A stretch of DNA of 6,756 nt from assembly GCA_018896395.1 (NCBI GenBank), contig JAHIMN010000008.1, positions 1 through 6,756 of the forward strand. The letters are read 5' to 3'. The position numbers and the translations under genes were made by a program. Below the pieces are notes generated by a model. The model did not search any database. It was not told the DNA's origin and saw only the letters and a list, made by a program, of their open reading frames with translations. The DNA comes from Verrucomicrobiota bacterium. GTDB taxonomy: Bacteria > Verrucomicrobiota > Kiritimatiellia > JAAZAB01. Every line of letters begins with the position of its first letter. Position 1 is the stretch's first letter. Positions 1-5,251 of this stretch are shown in pieces.

Positions 1-7
1 ACACGGC

Positions 8-40
8 GTGCAAGTTATTTCTTGCACCACTTTTCCTTTT
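8..40 (+). terminator. Possible weak intrinsic terminator of an upstream gene
   Basis: GTGCAAG (8-14) and CTTGCAC (21-27) form a perfect 7-bp stem around a 6-base TTATTT loop. The following bases 28-40 are T-rich but interrupted (ACCACTTTTCCTTTT). This would suit a plus-strand gene ending left of the window. The stem is short, only 4 of 7 pairs are G-C, and the T-run starts 3 bases after the stem, so it may be only a chance palindrome. Confidence 0.3.
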
Positions 41-280
41 AACCCAACGGGTTATGAAGGCATCCCGCAAAAACGCTGATGTTCGCCGGAAGAGACGGTC
101 GCGCGATTTTGGCGCATCTGTTTCGTTGCGAAGGGCTTGCAGTATGCTTATACAGCGGCGCCCTTCGCGCCTCACATCTACGCCAAACTTGCGCGTGCAA
201 AATTCAGGGATAAGAAATCGCTTTCCGGATGGCACGGGCATCCGCCCATTGAAACCGACCCGATGACATTTTTTCACTTT

Positions 281-314
281 CCCCTTTTTCATGGTGGGAA
301 TGTGTCAAAAGGGG
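281..314. repeat. Spaced palindrome CCCCTTTT...AAAAGGGG
   Basis: CCCCTTTT (281-288) and AAAAGGGG (307-314) are exact inverted copies separated by 18 bases. No T-tract follows on either strand, so it is not a standard terminator for the minus-strand PHP-like gene that stops at 348. It may be the scar of a repeat element or a simple low-complexity coincidence. Confidence 0.45.
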
Positions 315-347
315 GACCGAGATGTCAAGTCTGAAGGGAGGCAGGGG

Positions 348-1718
348 TCATACCATCCAGGAACCCCGGCGCGCCGCAGCGCGCAAACAGGCCAGGCCCT
401 TGTCCGGTCCCGGGGCGCTCAGCTTGTCCGCCAGGACAGTCGTAAGCGGCGGGAGGAGGCCGACGGCCTCGAAGAAAGCATTTTTTTGCCTGGCATTATT
501 GCCAAACTCGGCCTGGGCAGCGGCGCTGACATAGGAAAAGTTGGCGTAGCGGGCAAGCAAAGTCTGCCCCACCATGATGCGTGCGCCGCGCAAAAAGGCC
601 GCGTGATAAGGCCGGAGCGCCGCGCCGAGGGTATCGTCCACAAACGGCTGGCCATCCTTGTTCATCTCGGTGCCTATATTGATGGGAAACTGCATTTTCT
701 TCGCCACGGCCACAACCTCGGCCAGTTTTTGCAGTTTCACGGCCCGCACCGCCGGATCGGTTATACGGTGATTGCGGTCGGGAATGATATTAAGCGCGCA
801 GACGCCCAGCTCCCGCAGGCATTCCATCATTGCTTTTGCATCCGCTTCGCCCCGGGACGTGCCGTCAAGCCACGTCGCCATCGGCAGAGCCTGGCAATCG
901 CGCACCCAGGCCACGAACTCATTCACCGGCGGAAATGTTTTTGCGGTCGGCCGCTCGTAACCAATACCGCCGCTCTTGGCCAGCACGGCGCGAATTTTAT
1001 CTTCCATGACCGGTATTTTTCGGCTCCATGTTTCCACGTCGGTCGGTTGAGCCTTCATCAGCTTCGCCCAGAACTCAAACAGGGCAACCGGCGTCTTAAA
1101 CGCGGCATTTGCTTTTCCCCGGTAGGCGCGCACAATATGCCGTTCAGTGGGACATGCGCCCGGCGAGAGCGGCAGGACGTCGGCATCGTAATCCAGAGCG
1201 ATTTCCGGCAGATGCGCGTTGATGCGAGCCACCAGCGCCCGGTTGCGCTCCCCCGCCTGGCGCTGGTACTGCAAGAGCGTGGCGGCCGCCCGACTGCCCG
1301 GCTTGGGGCTACGGGCAAATCCGGCACCCATGATATAAGTGACCCCCGGCTCGCCCGGCGAATTGATGTCCACCTGGGCATAGTCGCGAAAAAAGGCCCG
1401 TGTTTCCAGGTTCACCGTGGCACGCAACCCCAAGGCCTGTCCGGCCGCCAGAAACTCCTCCAACCCGTCGAGCACGTCAAAATCGCAAAGACCGGCGGCG
1501 AACAGCCCCTGACGGCGGGCTTCCCATGCGATGCGGCTGGGGGAATAGCCCTTCGTATTATAGGAGAAGAAGGAATGCAGGTGCATATTGACGCGTTCAA
1601 TCGGCGTCGGCAAAGACGCGCCGACGCGCGCGACCAGGGCTTGTAGCGCCTGCCGGCGTTCTTCGAGATCAAAGGAATCCAACTGTTCGATGAGCCGGGC
1701 ATTATCTGATGTGTTCAT
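348..1718 (-). CDS. PHP-domain-like protein, function unknown (degenerate metal motif)
   Basis: This is a 456-residue cytoplasmic-looking protein with no signal peptide or membrane segment. Residues 46-48 (HLH, in VNMHLHSFFSYNTKGYSP) match the first metal motif of PHP phosphoesterases. They are followed, as in that family, by a helix (RIAWEARRQGL), a strand ending in CDFDVLDG (78-85), and NLETR with Glu105. Further candidate ligands are His194 (TERHIVRAY) and Asp314/His317 (DRNHR). Canonical PHP proteins have TDH where this one has CDF, so one usual metal ligand is Phe80. Members hydrolyse phosphoesters or act as polymerase-linked nucleases, but no substrate can be named here. The ATG at 1716-1718 gives a plausible N-terminal helix, yet the bases just before it are pyrimidine-rich (TCCTCCTTCC on the coding strand), so no Shine-Dalgarno supports it. 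It lies 192 bases downstream of the methyltransferase gene on the same strand and could be read through from that gene's promoter. Confidence 0.8.
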   Translation of the reverse strand: MNTSDNARLIEQLDSFDLEERRQALQALVARVGASLPTPIERVNMHLHSFFSYNTKGYSPSRIAWEARRQGLFAAGLCDFDVLDGLEEFLAAGQALGLRATVNLETRAFFRDYAQVDINSPGEPGVTYIMGAGFARSPKPGSRAAATLLQYQRQAGERNRALVARINAHLPEIALDYDADVLPLSPGACPTERHIVRAYRGKANAAFKTPVALFEFWAKLMKAQPTDVETWSRKIPVMEDKIRAVLAKSGGIGYERPTAKTFPPVNEFVAWVRDCQALPMATWLDGTSRGEADAKAMMECLRELGVCALNIIPDRNHRITDPAVRAVKLQKLAEVVAVAKKMQFPINIGTEMNKDGQPFVDDTLGAALRPYHAAFLRGARIMVGQTLLARYANFSYVSAAAQAEFGNNARQKNAFFEAVGLLPPLTTVLADKLSAPGPDKGLACLRAAARRGSWMV

Positions 1719-1768
1719 GGAAGGAGGATAAGCATGGTTAATGGGGAATGGTTTCCGTCATAGGCGAA

Positions 1769-1783
1769 TCCGCCTTCGGCGGA
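1769..1783. repeat. Short GC hairpin in the spacer
   Basis: TCCGCC (1769-1774) and GGCGGA (1778-1783) form a perfect 6-bp stem around a 3-base loop. There is no T-tract on the minus-strand side, so I do not call it a terminator of the methyltransferase gene. It belongs to the repeat-rich spacer 1719-1910. Confidence 0.5.
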
Positions 1784-1821
1784 AATAGTTGATGGCTGAT
1801 TCCAGACTTCTGATTTCCCTG

Positions 1822-1857
1822 CTTCGCCAAGGCTTCCGTCTTCGCCAAGGCTTCTCC
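1822..1857. repeat. 18-base direct tandem repeat, two copies
   Basis: CTTCGCCAAGGCTTCCGT (1822-1839) is followed directly by CTTCGCCAAGGCTTCTCC (1840-1857). Fifteen of 18 positions are identical, with all differences in the last three bases. The spacer between the two minus-strand genes is otherwise non-coding, so this looks like intergenic repeat material rather than a gene remnant. Confidence 0.8.
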
Positions 1858-1874
1858 GGACACGTCGCAGGGCA

Positions 1875-1909
1875 GGCTGACCTCTGATCTCTGAGCTCTG
1901 TCTTCTGTC
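1875..1909. repeat. Heptad tandem repeat, consensus CTCTGNN
   Basis: Five consecutive 7-base units run GGCTGAC, CTCTGAT, CTCTGAG, CTCTGTC, TTCTGTC. The CTG core at unit positions 3-5 is invariant. The array ends one base before the stop codon of the methyltransferase gene (stop at 1911-1913 on the minus strand). It has the look of a degenerate microsatellite and could vary in copy number between strains. Confidence 0.7.
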
Positions 1910-1910
1910 T

Positions 1911-2636
1911 TTATTCCCGCACCATGGGCACGAAACGGACGGGCAGGTCCTCTGCCTGTTCCACCTGGCCGTGCTGTTTGCGCAGGATAACGAGGCGTTG
2001 GAACCCGCGGCCCACCGGCGCAATCAGACGCCCGCCCTCCTTCAACTGATCCACCAGGGTTCCGGGCACCTCATCCGGGGCGCACGTCACAATGATGGCA
2101 TCGTAGGGACTGTATTCCGGCCAGCCTTTGTAGCCGTCGCCGGTCAGGATGTGAATGCGCTGATAGCCTTCGGCATCGAGCACCGCGCGGGCATGGCGCG
2201 CCAGCTTCGGGATGATTTCGATGGTGTAGACGTCCGCGCCGCACTCGGCCAGCACGGCCGCCTGGTAGCCTGATCCAGTGCCGATTTCCAGCACCTTGTC
2301 GCCGGGCTTCAACGCCAGTTTTTCGGTCATATAGGCCACGATAAAAGGCTGGGAAATAGTTTGCCGGTACCCGATGGGACAAGGACCGTCGGCATAGGCG
2401 TTGTTCACGTCACGGTAGGCGGCGGGGATGAATACATGCCGGCGAATCCTGCCCATGGCCGTCAGCACACACGTATTGGTGATGTGGTAAACCTTTAATT
2501 GCGCGACCATGGCTTGGCGCTGGACCGCCCAGCCGGTATCCTCGGCCGAAACATCCGCGCGCTCCCCGGCCCTGTTCGTGAAAGGAATCATACTCACCAC
2601 CGCCATAACAAGCATGGCCCGCACCATAACAGCCAT
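1911..2636 (-). CDS. pcm: Protein-L-isoaspartate O-methyltransferase, probably exported
   Basis: The enzyme transfers a methyl group from S-adenosylmethionine to isoaspartyl residues in aged proteins, starting their repair. In this 241-residue product the family hallmarks appear in order. RIRRHVFIP is at 63-71, GYRQTISQPFIVAYM at 89-103, the SAM-binding motif I VLEIGTGSGYQAAVLAE at 115-131, YDAIIVTCAP at 178-187, LKEGGRLIAPVG at 198-209 and the C-terminal VRFVPMV at 233-239. About 40 residues precede the conserved start of the domain. They begin with a hydrophobic segment (AMLVMAVVSMIPF) preceded by an Arg, which reads as a signal peptide or membrane anchor and suggests a periplasmic version. 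The listed start is the first ATG. The ATG three codons later (2625-2627) is better spaced from the GAGAGG ribosome site and may be the true start. The gene has its own near-consensus promoter. Confidence 0.93.
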   Translation of the reverse strand: MAVMVRAMLVMAVVSMIPFTNRAGERADVSAEDTGWAVQRQAMVAQLKVYHITNTCVLTAMGRIRRHVFIPAAYRDVNNAYADGPCPIGYRQTISQPFIVAYMTEKLALKPGDKVLEIGTGSGYQAAVLAECGADVYTIEIIPKLARHARAVLDAEGYQRIHILTGDGYKGWPEYSPYDAIIVTCAPDEVPGTLVDQLKEGGRLIAPVGRGFQRLVILRKQHGQVEQAEDLPVRFVPMVRE

Positions 2637-2642
2637 CCTCTC
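2637..2642 (-). promoter_or_regulatory. Ribosome binding site GAGAGG deciding the pcm start
   Basis: On the coding strand GAGAGG directly abuts the first ATG (2634-2636), leaving no spacing. It stands 9 bases from the in-frame ATG at 2625-2627. The usual spacing therefore favours the second Met, shortening the protein by three residues without changing the signal-like segment. Confidence 0.55.
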
Positions 2643-2675
2643 ATTGAAAGACGTTCTTATCCTTCATTGAGTTTA

Positions 2676-2704
2676 AGTATATGGCGCAATTATGGATTTG
2701 TCAA
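2676..2704 (-). promoter_or_regulatory. Sigma-70-type promoter for pcm
   Basis: Read on the minus strand, TTGACA (2699-2704, a perfect -35) is followed after exactly 17 bases by TATACT (2676-2681, 5 of 6 to TATAAT). Transcription would begin near 2669, giving a leader of roughly 30 bases before the pcm start. The match and spacing are close to ideal for the housekeeping sigma factor. Confidence 0.8.
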
Positions 2705-2759
2705 ACGTAAAAAACCCTTGCAAACTCAAAACTGCATACCAAATAATAACTTTTTTTGT

Positions 2760-2788
2760 TTGACAGGCCGATAAGCCTGCCGTATGGT
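2760..2788 (+). promoter_or_regulatory. Probable promoter for rplM-rpsI
   Basis: TTGACA (2760-2765) is followed after 17 bases by TATGGT (2783-2788, 4 of 6 to TATAAT). The start point would be near 2795, about 35 bases before the rplM ATG. A T-run (2751-2757) and an AT-rich stretch lie just upstream and could act as an UP-type element. A second, weaker option is TTGCAA (2718-2723) with AATAAT-like bases near 2742. Confidence 0.65.
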
Positions 2789-2829
2789 TTCAGTTCTTTT
2801 GCATTTACAGGAACAGGAAGGCGAACGCT

Positions 2830-3291
2830 ATGAAAACAACGATACCCCGGGCGGAAGACATCCGACGTCACTGGCTATTGATGGATGCCGCCGAACAGCC
2901 ACTGGGCCGGCTCGCCGTGAAAATTGCCGACCGCCTGCGCGGCAAGCATAAGCCAACCTACACCCCCCACGTGGATACGGGCGACTTTGTCGTCGTGATC
3001 AATGCCCGCTGTGTCAAGCTGACGGGCAAAAAGAATGATCAGAAAATCTACGCGGACTACTCGGGCTACCGGCACGGCCTCAAGGAAATCAAGGCATCCG
3101 TGATGCGCGAGCGTAATCCGGAGCGCATGATTTATGACGCCGTCAAACGAATGTTACCCAAGAACCGGCTCATGCGCGAAGCGTTTCAACGGCTGAAAGT
3201 TTATGCGGAGGATAAGCATCCTCACGCCGGCCAGAGCCCTGCCCGCAATGCTACGCATAGCGTTGCAGGCGGGCCTCAGCCCCTTGTTTAA
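2830..3291 (+). CDS. rplM: 50S ribosomal protein L13 with an apparent C-terminal insertion
   Basis: L13 is an early-assembly protein of the large subunit that binds 23S rRNA. The 153-residue product shows family blocks in order: LGRLAVKIADRLRGKHKPTY (25-44), TPHVDTGDFVVVINA (45-59), KLTGKK, SGYRHGLKEI, MLPKNRL and RLKVYAEDKHPHAGQ. Most bacterial L13 are about 142-145 residues and end shortly after the HPHAAQ-P-E-P-like tail. Here the tail reads HAGQSP, then ARNATHSVAGGP (138-149), then QPLV. Removing those 12 residues restores about 141 residues and a normal tail. The extra codons (3241-3276) coincide with a long palindrome. The start is supported by AGGAAG at 2815-2820, 9 bases before the ATG. 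Tandem stops TAATAA (3289-3294) end it, and rpsI follows 15 bases later, as in most bacteria. Confidence 0.97.
   Translation: MKTTIPRAEDIRRHWLLMDAAEQPLGRLAVKIADRLRGKHKPTYTPHVDTGDFVVVINARCVKLTGKKNDQKIYADYSGYRHGLKEIKASVMRERNPERMIYDAVKRMLPKNRLMREAFQRLKVYAEDKHPHAGQSPARNATHSVAGGPQPLV
3234..3277 (+). repeat. Long palindrome inside the 3' end of rplM
   Basis: Left arm 3234-3253 and right arm 3258-3277 pair over 20 positions around the 4-base loop CGCA. In RNA there are 16 Watson-Crick pairs, two G-U pairs (3240-3271 and 3249-3262) and two mismatches (3237-3274 and 3244-3267). The inner 16 positions alone have 13 Watson-Crick pairs, two G-U and one mismatch. It encodes most of the L13 segment that has no counterpart in normal L13. 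A 5-base AGCCC flanks it on both sides (3235-3239 and 3278-3282), but the intervening length is not a simple frame-keeping duplication. No T-tract follows, so it is not a terminator. Confidence 0.85.
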
Positions 3292-3306
3292 TAAGGAGAA
3301 AAAAAC

Positions 3307-3705
3307 GTGGTTACAACCCAGGCCGCTATTAAAGCCACGGGCCGGCGTAAAAATGCCGTTGCTTCCGTGCAACTGATCGAAGGGACCGGCAAACTGCTCG
3401 CGAACGGACGGGATTTCAAGGACTATTTCCCCTCGCTGTCCGCCCGCAACTACGTGCTCCAACCACTGAAATTGACCAACACGGACGTCAAGTTTGATGT
3501 CTTTGCCAGACTCACCGGGGGCGGCACCATCGGCCAGGCCGGCGCCCTGCGCCATGCGATTGCCCGGGCCCTGATCCGAGCGGACAAATCCCTGCGCGAA
3601 GTGCTGAAGAACAGCGGTTTTCTCACCCGGGACGCCCGCATGAAGGAGCGCAAAAAATCCGGTCAACCGGGCGCCCGCAAACGCTTCCAGTTCTCAAAAC
3701 GGTAA
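3307..3705 (+). CDS. rpsI: 30S ribosomal protein S9
   Basis: S9 sits in the head of the small subunit, and its basic C-terminal tail reaches the P-site tRNA. The 132-residue product has the expected TGRRKNAVASV near the N-terminus, the central GGGTIGQAGALRHAIARAL (residues 71-89), RDARMKERKKSGQPGARK and the terminal QFSKR with the invariant last Arg. It starts with GTG, supported by a strong AAGGAG at 3293-3298, 8 bases upstream. No in-frame ATG near the start would keep the conserved N-terminus. It lies 15 bases after rplM, so the two are surely co-transcribed and probably translated in balanced amounts. Confidence 0.97.
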   Translation: MVTTQAAIKATGRRKNAVASVQLIEGTGKLLANGRDFKDYFPSLSARNYVLQPLKLTNTDVKFDVFARLTGGGTIGQAGALRHAIARALIRADKSLREVLKNSGFLTRDARMKERKKSGQPGARKRFQFSKR

Positions 3706-3730
3706 GCGGGACAAAGCTTCGCATTTTTTT
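3706..3730 (+). terminator. Weak terminator-like hairpin with T7 run after rpsI
   Basis: GCGGG (3706-3710) can pair with TTCGC (3718-3722) through three G-C and two G-U pairs around a 7-base loop. One A and then seven Ts (3724-3730) follow. The T-run position right after the rpsI stop is suggestive, but the stem is marginal. Confidence 0.35.
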
Positions 3731-3748
3731 GGTTAGATCGTCACATTG

Positions 3749-3800
3749 CCCGCCTGGAAGTGTCTGGCCTTCGCGGACAAGCCGGCGGGTAATTATTTTT
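3749..3800 (+). terminator. Two-tier hairpin with T-rich tail just before argJ (terminator or attenuator)
   Basis: CCCGCC (3749-3754) pairs perfectly with GGCGGG (3784-3789). Inside it, TGTCTG (3761-3766) pairs with CGGACA (3774-3779) through one G-U pair. The outer stem is followed directly by TAATTATTTTT (3790-3800). The T-tail ends 10 bases before the argJ ATG. That is too close for an independent argJ promoter to fit after it, so any argJ transcript passes through the structure. It could stop ribosomal-operon read-through or modulate argJ. Confidence 0.45.
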
Positions 3801-3810
3801 CAGGACAGTC

Positions 3811-5022
3811 ATGAGCAAGGGAATCACCATTATCCCCGGCGGGATTACCGCCCCGCGCGGCTTTCAAGCCGCCGGAGTGGCCGCCGGCATCAAAAGCGAC
3901 AAGCGGGATATGGCCCTTCTGGTCACGGATACCCCCGCCGTAATTGCCGGGGTATTCACCACGAACCGTGTGCAAGCCGCGCCCGTCCAGCTGTGCCGCG
4001 AACGGCTGGCCGCCCGGCAGGCCTGCGCCATCATCGTTAACAGCGGCAACGCCAACACCTGCACCGGCGCAGACGGCATGCGCGCCGCGCGCCGCATGAC
4101 CCAGCTGACGGCTGACCTCCTGCAGTTGGAAGAGCACACCGTTTTTGTGTGTTCCACCGGCACCATCGGACGACCTTTACCCATGGATAAAATCGAGGCC
4201 GGCATCCGCCTGGCCGTCACAAGCCTTTCGCCCACCGGTGGCGCAGACGCGGCCACGGCCATCATGACGACCGATACAAGACCCAAGCAGGTCGCCGCAG
4301 AAGTAGAAATCGACGGCAAACTGGTGACACTCGGCGGCATGGCCAAGGGTTCCGGCATGATTCACCCGAACATGGCGACTTTGCTGGTGTTTCTAACCAC
4401 GGACGCCGCCGTGGAAGCGCAGGCCCTGCAGGATTGCCTGGCGGCCGCGGTTGACCGGAGCTTTAACCGGATTTCAGTGGACGGGGACAGGAGCACCAAT
4501 GACACCGCACTTTTCCTGGCCAACGGCGCGGCCCAGAACGCGCCGTTAGACCGCCGGCATCCGCGCTGGAAGGCGTTTTGCGCCGCCGTCAACGCCCTGA
4601 CCGGCGAGCTCGCGCGCCAGATTGTCAAGGACGGCGAAGGCGCCACCAAGCTGGTCACCGTAACGGTCCGAAGCGCTCCGGGCAAACGCTCGGCGGAAAA
4701 AGTCGCCAGGGCCGTGGCTAATTCGCTCCTGGTGAAAACATCCTGGTTCGGCGCCGACCCCAATTGGGGCCGCGTGATTTGCGCCGTGGGCTATGCCGGC
4801 GTACCGGTAAATCCGGACCGGATTGACATTGCCTATAATGGACAATTCGCCGTGCGCGGGGGCCAGCCAGTCGGCCTGGCGCCGGAGATTCTGCATGCCA
4901 TCATCGCCAAGCCGGAATTCGGCATCGAGATTGATTTGCACCTGGGGCGCTCAACGTATAGCATGACAACCTGCGATTGCAGTGACGCCTACGTGCATAT
5001 CAATGCGTCGTATATGACATAA
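3811..5022 (+). CDS. argJ: Glutamate N-acetyltransferase / ornithine acetyltransferase
   Basis: ArgJ moves the acetyl group from N-acetylornithine to glutamate, recycling it in arginine synthesis. Some members also use acetyl-CoA, and the sequence alone does not decide which type this is. The 403-residue length is normal. The N-terminus GGITAPRGFQAAGVAAGIK fits the family, as do NSGNANTCTG (77-86) and the oxyanion-loop STGTIG (115-120). The self-cleavage site AKGSGMIHPNMATLL spans 178-192. Cleavage before Thr190 would give an alpha chain (1-189) and a beta chain whose N-terminal Thr is the nucleophile. SVDGDRSTNDT, GADPNWGRV and the C-terminal YVHINASYMT complete the set. The ATG has only a short AGGA at 3802-3805, 5 bases upstream. 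It follows rpsI by 105 bases that hold terminator-like structures, and precedes argB by 229 bases. Confidence 0.97.
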   Translation: MSKGITIIPGGITAPRGFQAAGVAAGIKSDKRDMALLVTDTPAVIAGVFTTNRVQAAPVQLCRERLAARQACAIIVNSGNANTCTGADGMRAARRMTQLTADLLQLEEHTVFVCSTGTIGRPLPMDKIEAGIRLAVTSLSPTGGADAATAIMTTDTRPKQVAAEVEIDGKLVTLGGMAKGSGMIHPNMATLLVFLTTDAAVEAQALQDCLAAAVDRSFNRISVDGDRSTNDTALFLANGAAQNAPLDRRHPRWKAFCAAVNALTGELARQIVKDGEGATKLVTVTVRSAPGKRSAEKVARAVANSLLVKTSWFGADPNWGRVICAVGYAGVPVNPDRIDIAYNGQFAVRGGQPVGLAPEILHAIIAKPEFGIEIDLHLGRSTYSMTTCDCSDAYVHINASYMT

Positions 5023-5037
5023 GGAAGATGGAAACTA

Positions 5038-5240
5038 GAAATTGGAATATCGAGTTAGGCCGCCAAAGGCGACAACAAATATCCTGGATTCCCGATCAGG
5101 TCGGGAATGACAAACAAAGTCTACCCATTCTGTCATTCCCGCAAAAGCGGGAATCCAGAATATGCATCATTTTGCGATTCCTTAACGTGTTGAATTAATA
5201 TCAAAATAATTTGCAGTCCTAATTTCAAATTTCCAATTTC
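5038..5240. repeat. Outer inverted repeat GAAATTGGAA / TTCCAATTTC bounding the argJ-argB spacer
   Basis: GAAATTGGAA (5038-5047) and TTCCAATTTC (5231-5240) are exact 10-base inverted copies placed near the two ends of the 229-base non-coding spacer. Related AT-rich bases continue inward (AATTTCAAATT at 5221-5231). Between them lies the 85-base dRS3-like palindromic unit and an AT-rich stretch (5164-5220) in which I find only weak promoter-like hexamers (TTGCGA 5172-5177, TAATAT 5196-5201, 18 bases apart). Confidence 0.7.
5079..5163. repeat. 85-base inverted pair of ATTCCC-N8/9-GGGAAT (dRS3-like) palindromes
   Basis: The left unit ATTCCCGA-TCAGG-TCGGGAAT (5088-5108) and right unit ATTCCCGC-AAAA-GCGGGAAT (5135-5154) are each perfect 8-bp stems. 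The units face each other. CTGGATTCCCG (5084-5094) matches the reverse complement of CGGGAATCCAG (5148-5158), and CGGGAATGACA (5102-5112) matches that of TGTCATTCCCG (5131-5141). Only the loops differ, apart from one base in the ATAT end sequence. Such ATTCCC...GGGAAT repeats are known in Neisseria as dRS3 and resemble dispersed repeats in many other bacteria. The whole unit looks like a small non-autonomous mobile or dispersed element. Confidence 0.85.
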
Positions 5241-5251
5241 AGCCTCTTCCC

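Larger units (their letters stand above)
1..347. other. Left-edge region with no supportable gene
   Basis: No frame on either strand gives a protein that I recognise or that has a convincing ribosome site. The best protein-like stretch is on the plus strand, codons 80-334, ending in TGA. It follows an in-frame TGA at 77-79 and contains LQYAYTAAPFAP and later WHGHPPIETDP. It has no ATG start (only TTG at 137) and no Shine-Dalgarno, so it could be the decayed 3' end of a gene or chance. The stretch also holds the hairpin at 8-27 and the spaced palindrome at 281-314, described separately. I saw no tRNA cloverleaf or riboswitch core. Confidence 0.5.

Noticed and set aside
291..1646. A 451-codon open frame on the plus strand
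   Set aside because: It lies wholly antisense to the PHP-like gene. The minus-strand product has recognisable HLH and PHP-type motifs, whereas the plus-strand product is Arg/His/Gly-rich with no motif. Long antisense frames are common at this GC content.
1722..1763. Ideal AGGAGG plus ATG on the plus strand opening a 9-residue frame (MVNGEWFPS)
   Set aside because: The frame is too short to support as a gene and sits in a repeat-rich spacer with no visible plus-strand promoter. It is probably coincidental with the pyrimidine tract of the opposite gene start.
1715..2023. A 102-codon minus-strand frame spanning the end of pcm and the spacer
   Set aside because: It is out of frame with pcm and runs through the tandem and heptad repeats. 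The composition is repeat-derived, with no start signal.
2499..2774. A 91-codon plus-strand frame reaching into the pcm-rplM spacer
   Set aside because: It overlaps the conserved pcm gene antisense and its own upstream promoter region. The product shows no family features.
3234..3291. rplM hairpin as a transcription terminator
   Set aside because: It is inside the coding frame, no T-tract follows, and rpsI must be transcribed through it.
5088..5154. Possible CRISPR from two similar palindromic units
   Set aside because: The two copies are inverted relative to each other, not direct. There are only two, and no cas gene is present.
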